Origin: Salinisphaera sp. G21_0
GTDB taxonomy: Bacteria > Pseudomonadota > Gammaproteobacteria > Pseudomonadales > Endozoicomonadaceae
Length of the DNA: 58,248 nucleotides
Direction of reading: 5' to 3'
Assembly (NCBI RefSeq): GCF_017744115.1
Contig: NZ_JAGHQW010000039.1
Span: 1-58,248 of the forward strand
Below, one piece after another: positions 46,504 to 55,276 of the stretch (its first letter is position 1; every line of letters starts with the position of its first letter). The notes under the pieces are model-generated. The model was not told where the DNA came from, did no database searches, and worked only from the letters and a program-made list of their open reading frames with translations. Both the position numbers and the translations under genes were made by a program.

Positions 46504-47422
46504 TCAGCAGACCCACCACATTCTGGTCACGATCTTTCACCACCAGCGTATGAACTCCCTGTTCTTTCATTAACAGCCGGGCCTCTTCAGCACTGATATT
46601 TTCCTGAACGCAGACCGGTGCACCATTCATAATATTTCTTGCATTGATACCCTTAAGATTCTCAACACCCGCCAGATTACGGCGCAAGTCACCATCAGTA
46701 ATAATGCCACACAGTAAATCGCCTTCCATGACCAGACACAGGTTGGTTCGATGGTTGGTCATGGTCTGCATGACCTGCGTGAGACTACAATCCGGGGTTA
46801 CTGTTGCCAGGTCACCACGGCGGATCACATCACGGACCCAGACCATTTTCTGGTCACTTTGCTGCGCTTGCGGGGAACTGAAAAGGCGTCGGCGAATCAG
46901 GGTTTCAGCCAACAGGTCGCCAATAGCCAGCAGAACCGTGGTATAGGTCGTGGGGGCCTGCTCCCGCTCTTCACGACTCTCAACCACACTGGCATCCAGC
47001 ACGATATCCGCCTGCTCAGCAACCGGACCCGCCGGATCACCGGTAATGGCAATCACTTTGTTACCCATTTGCCGAATTGCCGGATAAAGCCGTAGCAACT
47101 CCCCAGTCCTGCCACTGTACGACAACATGATAATAACGTCACCGGGACCAATCATACTCAGATTGTCTTCCCAGGTTTCAGCGGCATTCAGTATGTGCGT
47201 AGACAAGCCTGTGGCATAAAGCGTTGCAGCGATTTTCTGTCCCACCAGGCCAGACTGCTTCATACCAAACAGGATAGCGCGTCCACGGCACTCGGCTAAC
47301 AACTCCAGAGCAGCAGTAAAGCTACCATTGATTCTGGCTTCCAGTGATTTGAGCGCTTCGATCTGTCCGGCAACACTGTTACGCATGGCATCAGAAACCA
47401 GCATGTTGTTGTCTAAATTCAT
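46496..47422 (-). CDS. KpsF/GutQ-like SIS-CBS protein with altered active site
   Basis: 308 residues. An N-terminal SIS domain (LFGMKQSGLVGQKIAATLYA; DVIIMLSYSGRTGELL) is followed by two CBS domains (~200-308; IITDGDLRRNLAG, GVHTLVVKDRDQNVVGLLN). Overall architecture is that of arabinose-5-phosphate isomerases (KdsD, KpsF, GutQ). However, the HPAEALHGDLG motif reads NAAETWEDNLS, and the SHPAGALG motif after the SIS domain is missing, so two histidines thought to be catalytic are absent. A different sugar phosphate or a regulatory role is likely. Overlaps the AsnC-type gene downstream. Confidence 0.8.
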   Translation of the reverse strand: MNLDNNMLVSDAMRNSVAGQIEALKSLEARINGSFTAALELLAECRGRAILFGMKQSGLVGQKIAATLYATGLSTHILNAAETWEDNLSMIGPGDVIIMLSYSGRTGELLRLYPAIRQMGNKVIAITGDPAGPVAEQADIVLDASVVESREEREQAPTTYTTVLLAIGDLLAETLIRRRLFSSPQAQQSDQKMVWVRDVIRRGDLATVTPDCSLTQVMQTMTNHRTNLCLVMEGDLLCGIITDGDLRRNLAGVENLKGINARNIMNGAPVCVQENISAEEARLLMKEQGVHTLVVKDRDQNVVGLLNG

Positions 47423-47576
47423 GGTCCATCTCTTCTAATCATTTTCCCTCAGTGTGACACAAAGGCCTTGATAAATAATTGATCAGGAGCATTGATGCAT
47501 AAAACATTTGGTCTTAGGAACCTTTTACTGTGTTTAAGTGTCGGACCAGGTGTCATTAATGAAAACGGGAGACGCC

Positions 47577-48035
47577 ATGAATATTGGCAATATGGCAACA
47601 GGTTTGGCAGGGGTTGGTCTGGCAGCGGCCGTCAGTCTCAGTACTGATGTTGCTAATTCTTCTATTCTGAAAAAGTGGCGAACCCGTGCTGTCATGGCTC
47701 TTTCTAGCACCCTGGGCACCAGCTTAAGTCTGGTGCAATGCATCCGGGAAGGCAGAAACATATCCACCAGAACACTGGCAACACTGGCAACGAACGCTGG
47801 CGTTCTCGCATACAGTTACCTGCAACCCTGGGCTGATGATTTCAAACATGATCTATTGGCTATTGAATCGATTTGGAAAAAAAAATGTCTTAAGGATTAT
47901 TGGACGTATGGCGAAATGCCCAGCCCGATATGCGATCGTTTTCTTGATAATGTTGAAGTGATCGAATGGAAGAAAGAGCAAGTCACTGGCAAATCGTACA
48001 AGCTGCAAAAAGTGACATGGACTCGTTTCGGGTAG
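47577..48035 (+). CDS. Small hypothetical protein with weak membrane segments
   Basis: 152 residues from ATG 47577, which has GGGAG 6 nt upstream; in-frame earlier starts exist. MATGLAGVGLAAAVSLSTD and AVMALSSTLGTSLSLVQ are mildly hydrophobic. The C-terminal part is basic and aromatic (WKKKCLKDYWTYGEMPSP). No family recognised. It stands alone between the SIS-CBS gene (divergent) and the Rieske gene (convergent). Confidence 0.5.
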   Translation: MNIGNMATGLAGVGLAAAVSLSTDVANSSILKKWRTRAVMALSSTLGTSLSLVQCIREGRNISTRTLATLATNAGVLAYSYLQPWADDFKHDLLAIESIWKKKCLKDYWTYGEMPSPICDRFLDNVEVIEWKKEQVTGKSYKLQKVTWTRFG

Positions 48036-48183
48036 CTGCCGATTTTCAATCCAGGGGTGCTGGCATTATCCAGCCAATTGTATCTTCGGGCATTGCGAGA
48101 CACTCCAGGGTAATGCCGTCGTTCATATCACCAGCACGATACCCACGGGACACAAGTAACGTAGATGGCATGTTAAATGGGTA

Positions 48184-48498
48184 TTATTTCAGGTAAACAA
48201 CTCCCTCAATGACTTCGCACTCCAGGGCAGTCAGCCGGTCTCCCGGGCAAGGTCCTGCTATACACTCCCCCGTCTCAATCAGAAACTGGGCACCGTGGGT
48301 GGCACACTGAATCAGCCGCTTTTCAGAATCCAGAAACTGATCCGGCTGCCACTCAAGGTTAATACCAAAATGCGGGCAACTATTTTCGTAGACGTATACC
48401 TGATCGCCCTTACGTACGGCAAAGATATGTCCACGCTCATTACGGAAGCCTTTGCTACCGGGATCCTGAAGCTCATCGATAGAACACAAACGAATCAT
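48184..48498 (-). CDS. Rieske [2Fe-2S] ferredoxin-like protein
   Basis: 104 residues. The two Rieske motifs are present: CPHFGINLEW near 41-50 (C-x-H) and CATHGAQF near 65-72 (C-x2-H). This is the soluble ferredoxin or oxygenase-subunit type without membrane anchor. It would carry electrons for an unidentified oxygenase or act in redox sensing. Its ATG overlaps the stop of a possible 32-codon frame (TAATG) that follows the antitoxin-like gene. Confidence 0.9.
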   Translation of the reverse strand: MIRLCSIDELQDPGSKGFRNERGHIFAVRKGDQVYVYENSCPHFGINLEWQPDQFLDSEKRLIQCATHGAQFLIETGECIAGPCPGDRLTALECEVIEGVVYLK

Positions 48499-48596
48499 TA
48501 CTTCACCATGATGTCAAAGACGATAATAATATGGTCGCCCGGCTGAACCCGATCCTGCCAAACCGGTTTGCATGGCTTTACGACAAGTCTGGTCAA
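48498..48596 (-). CDS. Possible 32-residue coupled small ORF
   Basis: A TTG-initiated frame encoding a 32-residue peptide ending RVQPGDHIIIVFDIMVK. It begins 3 nt after the antitoxin stop and its stop overlaps the Rieske start (TAATG). The hydrophobic beta-like end looks protein-like, but there is no ATG and no match I know. Could be translational coupling filler. Confidence 0.25.
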   Translation of the reverse strand: MTRLVVKPCKPVWQDRVQPGDHIIIVFDIMVK

Positions 48597-48598
48597 CC

Positions 48599-48787
48599 TT
48601 ATTTTCTTCCGGGCTCTTCTGGCAGACGCACGTCAAAAGGCATACCCCGCTGCAACACAATCTGACTGAAATAGATATTAATGGCCTGGGAAGTGGTTAG
48701 CCCGAGTCGGCGCAGAATCTCTTCGGCCTCCTGCTTTAATGGCTCATCAATTCGTGCCCGGACAGTAGTCTCTTTTGCCATAATCAC
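48599..48787 (-). CDS. DinJ/RelB-type antitoxin, orphan
   Basis: 62 residues. A ribbon-helix-helix start (KETTVRARIDEPLKQEAEEI) is followed by LRRLGLTTSQAINIYFSQIV and a short GMPFDVRLPEEP tail, all typical of RelB/DinJ antitoxins that bind DNA and neutralise a YafQ/RelE RNase. No toxin gene follows; the next gene is the Rieske protein. It may be a solitary regulator or remnant. ATGs at codons 1 and 3 are both possible. Confidence 0.8.
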   Translation of the reverse strand: MIMAKETTVRARIDEPLKQEAEEILRRLGLTTSQAINIYFSQIVLQRGMPFDVRLPEEPGRK

Positions 48788-49091
48788 TGCACCTCATGCA
48801 TCTTTTCTGGAATATTTCTGCAAACAATAAAAATTATAAAAAACATCCCATGCTGCGGGAAAGCGCTACTTTACGCGCAGCCGCTACACCCTGTTATCAA
48901 TCTGCCGATTGACTGTTCTAAGCTGACAAAATATAACAATGTATAAAGAGTTGCCATGAGACGTTCACCAAACTTCCGTCAATGCTTTCGCAGGGTAAGT
49001 GACTCACGGCCAGTGCTTTTATCACACCAAAAGTAAAACAGGACGTTTTACGCAGTCACTAACAGGGATCATAGAGATTGAAGCTTTCGTT
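48788..49091. other. Intergenic region upstream of slt
   Basis: 304 bases containing divergent promoters for slt (plus) and the antitoxin-like gene (minus). AT-rich at 48815-48845. A short 26-codon frame from ATG 48957 has no support as a gene. Confidence 0.4.
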
Positions 49092-51116
49092 ATGTTGAAC
49101 AAATTATCTCATTGCTTACTCCTTTTTTCATTGGCCACATCACTTCTGCTCCCCACATACAGCTTGGCTAACGAGTTAGAACGGCAGCAGATGCTGTTCA
49201 AGCGCGTTGAAAAAGCACTGAAGACAGGGGACCATAAACTTTACGAGAGTTATCGATCTGAACTCAGTGATTACCCTCTGGCTCCCTACCTTGAGTACCT
49301 CAGCCTCACCAACGATCTCGAACGTATCAACCAGAGCGATATTGACCAGTTTGCCAGCCAATACCCCGATTTACCGCAAACCAGCCAGCTCCAGTACAAA
49401 TGGCTGCGGCATCTGGCCAGTAACCAGCGCTGGCAATCCTATCTTGCTGCCTATCAGCAGGATGATGGCGGCCGCTATCAGTGCCTGAAAGGCATAGCCC
49501 TGCAAGCACTGGGACAGACCGAACAGGCCTGGCTGGAGGCAAAAAGTCTCTGGCTGAAAGACAAGTCACAACACAAGGCCTGCGATCCGTTATTCGAAAG
49601 CTGGAAAGCCTCTGGCGAACTCACCCAAAGCCTGATTATTGCCCGCTTCTGGATGGCTGCAGAGCAAAACAACCTGTCCCTTGCCCGCTACCTGAATAAG
49701 TCAATTAAAGATACGTCTTTCAAGGTATCAACAGAGCTGTTCTGGGAGGTCAACAAACATCCCGAACTGCTTCATACCGCCCGCTTTAATGGTGACCTGG
49801 AACATCAGCGGATCATTATGCTTCATGGCATCAAGAAACTGATTGCCAAAGATCTGGACCTTGCCGTCAGCACCTGGTTGCCAATGCGCAACCACTATCC
49901 TTTTTCCCCGAAACAGCGATCCGCTGTCGACCAGCGAATCGCGATGAAAGCGGCCAAGAACTTTGTGGACAACGCCGAAGAAATTATTGCCAGCATTGAC
50001 CCCGATTTCCATTATCAAAAGGTCACCGAGTGGCGAATCAGGCTGGCACTGGCTGATCAGGACTGGGAAAGAGTCCTGATACTGTTAGAACATCTGCCCG
50101 CGACTATCAGAAACAGCAGCCGCTGGCGCTATTGGAACGAAGTCGCCCTGCTCAAGTTTCAGGAGGCAAGCTATCAGCTGGTCGGGATGGCTCTGCCGAG
50201 CAAACCCGCGTTGCTGCAAACACCGACACTGAGCGCGCTGGGCCAGGAGCGGAACTTTTACGCTTTTCTGGTGGCAGACCTGAAAGGACAACCCTTTCAA
50301 CTGAACCACCAGCAAAAAGCCATTCACCAGCAGGATCTGCACAAGCTCAAGCAATATTACCCGGGTTTTAAACGTATTCGTGAGTGGCTGCACCATAAGC
50401 GCTTTTATAACGCCCAGATGGAGCTGAACCGGATAACCCCAAGCCTGGATAAAACCCAGCAACAGTTAATTCCCTATCTCGCCCATCAATGGGAATGGCA
50501 CCATCAGGCGATTATGGCGGCTGCCCGGGCAACACTCTGGGACGACCTTAGCCTCCGCTTCCCGACACCGGACGCTGATATTTTCAGTGCGCAGGCAGAA
50601 AAACGTAAGCTGGATTATCCCTGGGTTCTGGCCATTGCCCGTCAGGAAAGTGCTTTCCATCCCATGGCGCGCTCCAGTGCTGGTGCCATGGGGTTAATGC
50701 AGTTGATGCCGACAACCGCAAAGCAGGCGGCGAAACAGGCCGGAATACCGTATAGAAAGAAGTCAGAACTGTTTAAACCAGAAATTAACATCGCACTTGG
50801 AACTACCCACCTTGCCTGGTTGTCCAAACGATTTGAAGACAGCCGAATTCTGGCAACAGCGGCATACAACGCCGGGAGTACTCCGGTGAAACGCTGGCAG
50901 AAGCAGAGAGGGCATCTGCCACTGGATATCTGGATTGAGACCATTCCCTACGATGAAACTCGTAAGTACGTCCAGAATGTCATGGCTTATCGCGTGATTT
51001 ACAGTCTGCTGGAAGACCAGCCTGCACGTATGCTCTCATCTCAGGAGATGGCCTCCCTCAGTCTTAACCTGCAGGAGTCCAAGGTCATTGCCCAGAGAGA
51101 GCATGGGCAACCATGA
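49092..51116 (+). CDS. slt: Soluble lytic murein transglycosylase
   Basis: 674 residues from ATG 49092, which begins the signal peptide (LNKLSHCLLLFSLATSLLLP, cleaved after SLA). A long all-helical doughnut domain follows. The C-terminal lytic transglycosylase domain has catalytic E519 in ARQESAFHPMARSSAGAMGL, then MQLMPTTAKQAAKQ and AAYNAGSTPVKRWQ. It cleaves peptidoglycan glycan strands in the periplasm with formation of 1,6-anhydro-MurNAc. A GTG 93 nt upstream is in frame but would mask the signal peptide. Confidence 0.95.
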   Translation: MLNKLSHCLLLFSLATSLLLPTYSLANELERQQMLFKRVEKALKTGDHKLYESYRSELSDYPLAPYLEYLSLTNDLERINQSDIDQFASQYPDLPQTSQLQYKWLRHLASNQRWQSYLAAYQQDDGGRYQCLKGIALQALGQTEQAWLEAKSLWLKDKSQHKACDPLFESWKASGELTQSLIIARFWMAAEQNNLSLARYLNKSIKDTSFKVSTELFWEVNKHPELLHTARFNGDLEHQRIIMLHGIKKLIAKDLDLAVSTWLPMRNHYPFSPKQRSAVDQRIAMKAAKNFVDNAEEIIASIDPDFHYQKVTEWRIRLALADQDWERVLILLEHLPATIRNSSRWRYWNEVALLKFQEASYQLVGMALPSKPALLQTPTLSALGQERNFYAFLVADLKGQPFQLNHQQKAIHQQDLHKLKQYYPGFKRIREWLHHKRFYNAQMELNRITPSLDKTQQQLIPYLAHQWEWHHQAIMAAARATLWDDLSLRFPTPDADIFSAQAEKRKLDYPWVLAIARQESAFHPMARSSAGAMGLMQLMPTTAKQAAKQAGIPYRKKSELFKPEINIALGTTHLAWLSKRFEDSRILATAAYNAGSTPVKRWQKQRGHLPLDIWIETIPYDETRKYVQNVMAYRVIYSLLEDQPARMLSSQEMASLSLNLQESKVIAQREHGQP

Positions 51117-51205
51117 CAGGATGCTTCGGTTTTCCGCTCAGGAAAAGTCTTCAGGTTCTGATACACTGATTATTTCTAATTTTTATTACTTGGAGAACAA
51201 CGTTT

Positions 51206-52441
51206 ATGGACAGGCGTCATAAAACCCATGCTGTTCAGGTTGGACACGTCACCATTGGCGGTGATGCTCCCATTGTGGTTCAGTCAATGACGGACACCGA
51301 TACTGCGGATGTCCAGAAAACCATTGACCAGATTCGCCTGCTGGCGGATGCAGGCTCTGAAATCGTTCGCGTAACGGTGAATTCAGAGGAAGCTGCGGCC
51401 GCTATTCCGGCAATCTATGATGGTCTGGCTCGGCACAATTGCAATGTACCCATTGTCGGGGACTTCCATTACAACGGTCACCTCCTGCTGACCAAGTACG
51501 ATGAAACCGCCAGGCTGCTGCACAAGTACAGAATTAACCCTGGTAATGTCGGATTTGGCGATAAGAAGGATGACCGCTTTAATGCCATGATTGATGTTGC
51601 CATCAAATACGATAAGCCGGTGCGCATCGGAGTTAACTGGGGTAGCCTCGACAAAGAGCTCTCTACCCAGCTGATGGATGAAAATGCCCGATCCGCCAAC
51701 CCAAAGTCTTCCCAGGAAATCCTCCATGAAGCATTGGTACTTTCTTCTCTGACCAGTGCCGATGCTGCTGTTAAGCGTGGCCTTGGAGCCAACAAAATCG
51801 TTATCTCCTGTAAGGTCTCCCGGGTACAGGATCTGATCAGCGTCTACCAGATGCTGGCCGATCGGTGTGAATACGCCCTGCACCTTGGATTGACCGAAGC
51901 CGGTATGGGCAGCAAGGGTATCGTGGCATCCAGTGTCGCCATGGGCATTCTCCTGCAGCATGGTATTGGCAACACTATCCGCACCTCCCTGACGCCAGAG
52001 CCCGGTGCCTCCCGCGATAAAGAGGTGATTGTCTCCCAGCAGATCCTTCAGGCCCTGGACGTTCGCAGTTTTGCTCCGGAAGTGACTGCCTGTCCTGGCT
52101 GTGGTCGTACCACCAGCACCTTCTTCCGGGTTCTGACCGATGAAGTGGATGGCTTCCTGCGCAGTAAAATGGTGAACTGGCGCCACCAGTATGTTGGTGT
52201 GGAGAATATGAAAGTTGCCGTGATGGGCTGTGTGGTTAATGGTCCGGGGGAAAGCAAGCATGCCAACATCGGTATCAGTCTGCCCGGTACCGGTGAGGCA
52301 CCTTCTGCCCCGGTATTTGTTGATGGTGAGAAGTTCACCACATTGAAAGGCGAGAATATCGCTGAAGACTATAAGAAACTGATCGAAGAGTATGTTCAGA
52401 AAACCTATGCTCCCCGGGAGCAGGTGATCGCCAGCAACTGA
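51206..52441 (+). CDS. ispG: 4-hydroxy-3-methylbut-2-enyl diphosphate synthase, long form
   Basis: 411 residues. The MEP-pathway iron-sulfur enzyme converting ME-cPP to HMBPP. The 4Fe-4S ligands are C296, C299 (TACPGCGRT) and C342 ([10 protein letters not shown]), with E349. N-terminal barrel: [20 protein letters not shown]. It is ~40 residues longer than the E. coli/Pseudomonas enzyme, with inserted segments such as [20 protein letters not shown]. It is closer in style to alpha- and betaproteobacterial forms. GGAG precedes the ATG by 10 nt. Stand-alone gene ending in a terminator. Confidence 0.95.
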   Translation: MDRRHKTHAVQVGHVTIGGDAPIVVQSMTDTDTADVQKTIDQIRLLADAGSEIVRVTVNSEEAAAAIPAIYDGLARHNCNVPIVGDFHYNGHLLLTKYDETARLLHKYRINPGNVGFGDKKDDRFNAMIDVAIKYDKPVRIGVNWGSLDKELSTQLMDENARSANPKSSQEILHEALVLSSLTSADAAVKRGLGANKIVISCKVSRVQDLISVYQMLADRCEYALHLGLTEAGMGSKGIVASSVAMGILLQHGIGNTIRTSLTPEPGASRDKEVIVSQQILQALDVRSFAPEVTACPGCGRTTSTFFRVLTDEVDGFLRSKMVNWRHQYVGVENMKVAVMGCVVNGPGESKHANIGISLPGTGEAPSAPVFVDGEKFTTLKGENIAEDYKKLIEEYVQKTYAPREQVIASN

Positions 52442-52461
52442 TGATTACAGACTGATAAATC

Positions 52462-52500
52462 AGCACCGCTACACTGTGGCGGTGCTACCCTCTTCATTTT
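52462..52500 (+). terminator. Terminator after ispG
   Basis: AGCACCGC and GCGGTGCT pair around a 9-nt loop, followed by ACCCTCTTCATTTTT. It is 20 nt after the ispG stop. Confidence 0.7.
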
Positions 52501-52611
52501 TCCCTCAGCAAAATTGACATCCATCTAATTTCAAAACTGAATCGCCAGCTTTGCCCTGATAGGTCTTTCACTTCATCGGAAAGACCGTTATCAGGACAAG
52601 CTTCAGGGGAT

Positions 52612-54999
52612 TTAAGGCGTCAGAGTCAGGGTATATTTTGCATCACCCGGTAAGAACGGACTGGCCTTCCCTTCCACCCAGTCCATATAACCTGCGCTAA
52701 AGAAAGGAGAGAGCGGGTGACCACTCTGACCACCCGGCATATGAAATATTGCTTCATCTTCACGCCCGGGAGACACCACCAACCGCTCAGATACCCCCTG
52801 ATCGGCACGCTGGGCCCTGGGCATCCAGACATCACCAGAGAGAGGTACGGCGGGCATCTCCAGCAGTTTGCCAAAAACAGGAATGGCATCACTCAATGGG
52901 TGGCGGATATCAGCGGTATTTCTCTGTCCCCAGGTGGCATTGCCCAGCTGATCTTCGCCACCGAGATCACTCACTACCTGATCCACGGTTTCGATCAGCA
53001 ACTCATCCCAATTTTCGTACTGAGGACTCAGCCAATGTAGCGGGCGTTCTTCCAGAAGACGCCATATCATCTCGCTTTCATGGTTTAACTTCTGCATAAA
53101 GCCATCTTCTACATCCTCTTTGGCTTCTGGAGAGAGGGACAGAAAGTAGCGCCCCAGTGATGACATGATCTTCAGTTTAAGAGCATCTTTATACTCACGT
53201 ACCAAACGGTAACCAACGTCGTCAGTGGCAGCCTTGCCAGACCAGTTGTTCACATAACGATAAAACGTCTGCCGGGAAAGGTTCCCTGCCACCACGTCTT
53301 CAGTGAGTGTATCCAGCAACAGCCGCCGCCAGTTATCCATATAGAGAGCACGATGATCCAGGGCAATCTCCAGCAACGCCTGTTCATCAGCACGCTCAAG
53401 TGCCATCAGCGCATCACGAATCTGTATCTGTCGAGGTCCGAGGGCATAACCCCCGTTGCCCATCTTGTCGTAGTCTGCTCCGCTTACGATACGGGCATTG
53501 GCAGTCCAGACCCGTTGATCCGCAGGGTTATATACGCGGGGATAATGCACATCCGGAAGCCAGCCATCCCAGTTATCATCAGCCTGCTGCCAGGGCAGTG
53601 GGTAAGTGGAATCGATACCTGAACGGTTTGGAATCTGTCCGGCAACGGTCCAGCCAATATTCCCTTCACGGTCACCCACCGTAAAGTTCTGGGGTGGAAT
53701 TCCGCTGCGGTTGGCAATGGCCATTCCCTGTTCTACATTGCGGGCAACTTCCAGGCTCACCAAATTGACATTGGTCGCCTCCGGACGATGGGCAGTCCAG
53801 CGCAGGGCATATTGCGTATCGTCGTAGGCCGAATCAACCACCGGCCCCCAATGGGTGCCTGAATATTCAACGACAACCGGTTCCTGATCTTTGATATTGA
53901 TGGTTTCAGTCCAGCGTTCAAGGGATTTCGGGCCATCATTGGTCATGTACTGGCCATCATCAATATCAAGCTCCACCAGATCAACCCAGTCACCAGCAGT
54001 ATTGGTAAAGCCCCAGGCGATATGGGTATTGCTGCCAACCACAATAAACGGTGTGCCCGGTAATGTGACTCCGGTAATACTGACCCTGTCCTCTGGCTGG
54101 TCCGGGTGTGGATAACTCAAAGAAACCCGATACCAGATGGTGGGCACCCAATGGCTCAAGTGCATATCATCCTGAATGATGGCTCCACCATGGTCCGTTA
54201 ACTCTCCGGATACCGCCCAGTTGTTACTGCCAATAAGACTGTCTTCCAGCGTCGTTCCACCCAGATTGGCATAGAGCTCTGCCTCTTTACTGCGAAGGTC
54301 AACCAGCTCTGCCCCCGGGGTTGGCACATCCGGCAACTCACCAGGTTGCATTGGTGAGTCCCAGCGGGTTTTCAGTGGTGAAAGAAAATCGATAACAGCA
54401 GGTACGGTTACACGACTGAGGAAGCCTTTCAGGTTATCCAGTTTTACTTCATCATCATTGAGATCCATATACATGCTGAAGATCGACAGAAAAGAGTCTT
54501 CGTTTTTCCAGGGCTCAGGCTCCACACCCAGCAAAAGATATTCAAAAGGCTTCTGTCCAAGATCTTTCAGACCATGATTGACACCATCGGTATAGGCATT
54601 CAAAAGAGCCTGATGCTCAGCGCTCATAATCTCAACCGCCTGCTGAGCAACCTTGCGGAAACGATGTTTTCTCTGACGTTTATCGTGATCCAGCGCCAGT
54701 TCACCCACCAGTTCAGACAGTTCACCCGCAGAGTTGCGTCGATTCAAATCCATCTGAAAAAATCGTTCCTGGGCATGGAGATAACCAGTAGCAAAGGCAA
54801 CATCCGTACGATCACTGCCGGATATCAGGGGAATACCCTGAGCATCCCGCTCAATCGTTACCGAAGCATTCAGGAAGGGAGCCTTCACTTCCCCCTCCAA
54901 CATGGGGAGACTTTGGCGAAGAAGAACAAACGCCGTAAGAATGATCAACAGAGATATTGATACAAGGAGAAAGAAGCCTCTCCTTAACCAGATCAGCAT
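52612..54999 (-). CDS. Penicillin acylase family Ntn hydrolase
   Basis: 795 residues from ATG 54999 (GGAG 8 nt upstream). An N-terminal hydrophobic anchor or signal (FFLLVSISLLIILTAFVLL) is followed by the alpha chain. The nucleophile serine S258 follows the glycine in DSLIGSNNWAVSG, where autocatalytic cleavage would expose it. Family landmarks are VTIERDAQGIPLISG, GYLHAQERFFQMDLNRR and NFTVGDREGNIGW. Acts in the periplasm on amides; some members hydrolyse acyl-homoserine lactones, but substrate cannot be read from sequence. Confidence 0.92.
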   Translation of the reverse strand: MLIWLRRGFFLLVSISLLIILTAFVLLRQSLPMLEGEVKAPFLNASVTIERDAQGIPLISGSDRTDVAFATGYLHAQERFFQMDLNRRNSAGELSELVGELALDHDKRQRKHRFRKVAQQAVEIMSAEHQALLNAYTDGVNHGLKDLGQKPFEYLLLGVEPEPWKNEDSFLSIFSMYMDLNDDEVKLDNLKGFLSRVTVPAVIDFLSPLKTRWDSPMQPGELPDVPTPGAELVDLRSKEAELYANLGGTTLEDSLIGSNNWAVSGELTDHGGAIIQDDMHLSHWVPTIWYRVSLSYPHPDQPEDRVSITGVTLPGTPFIVVGSNTHIAWGFTNTAGDWVDLVELDIDDGQYMTNDGPKSLERWTETINIKDQEPVVVEYSGTHWGPVVDSAYDDTQYALRWTAHRPEATNVNLVSLEVARNVEQGMAIANRSGIPPQNFTVGDREGNIGWTVAGQIPNRSGIDSTYPLPWQQADDNWDGWLPDVHYPRVYNPADQRVWTANARIVSGADYDKMGNGGYALGPRQIQIRDALMALERADEQALLEIALDHRALYMDNWRRLLLDTLTEDVVAGNLSRQTFYRYVNNWSGKAATDDVGYRLVREYKDALKLKIMSSLGRYFLSLSPEAKEDVEDGFMQKLNHESEMIWRLLEERPLHWLSPQYENWDELLIETVDQVVSDLGGEDQLGNATWGQRNTADIRHPLSDAIPVFGKLLEMPAVPLSGDVWMPRAQRADQGVSERLVVSPGREDEAIFHMPGGQSGHPLSPFFSAGYMDWVEGKASPFLPGDAKYTLTLTP

Positions 55000-55240
55000 C
55001 GATACTACTCCATTATTGTTATTATATGAGGCTGGCAAAATAGCACAGTTTTACCTGGCTGCCCATGGAATCCTAAAACCATACCTGAGAGACGCTGGTC
55101 ACATACAGATGCTCCAGATACATCGTCAGCCCTGATCAAAATAGCATCATACAAAAATTATCACTTGGTCCAACGTTGTAAATCCCGATAGAATACTGCT
55201 CATTTTTAATGGTTCTAACGTACTAATAATTGGTACTGCG

Positions 55241-55270
55241 CCTGAGTTCCCTCACCTCAACTAAAAAGGA
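55241..55270 (+). promoter_or_regulatory. Candidate preQ1-I riboswitch overlapping the yhhQ ribosome site
   Basis: TGAG (55243-55246) can pair with CTCA (55256-55259), enclosing TTCCCTCAC. The A-rich tail ACTAAAAAGGA follows, and its GGA can pair back with TCC in the loop, forming the H-type pseudoknot of preQ1-I aptamers. The unpaired C just before the 3' strand would be the ligand-pairing base. The ribosome site AAGGA lies in the pseudoknot, 6 nt before the yhhQ ATG. The stem is only 4 bp, which weakens the call. Confidence 0.45.
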
Positions 55271-55276
55271 CTTGCC

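Noticed and set aside
52562-52586. GGTCTTTC/GAAAGACC hairpin as terminator of the acylase gene
   Set aside because: Stem is good, but no T run in the minus direction and location is ambiguous between two genes.
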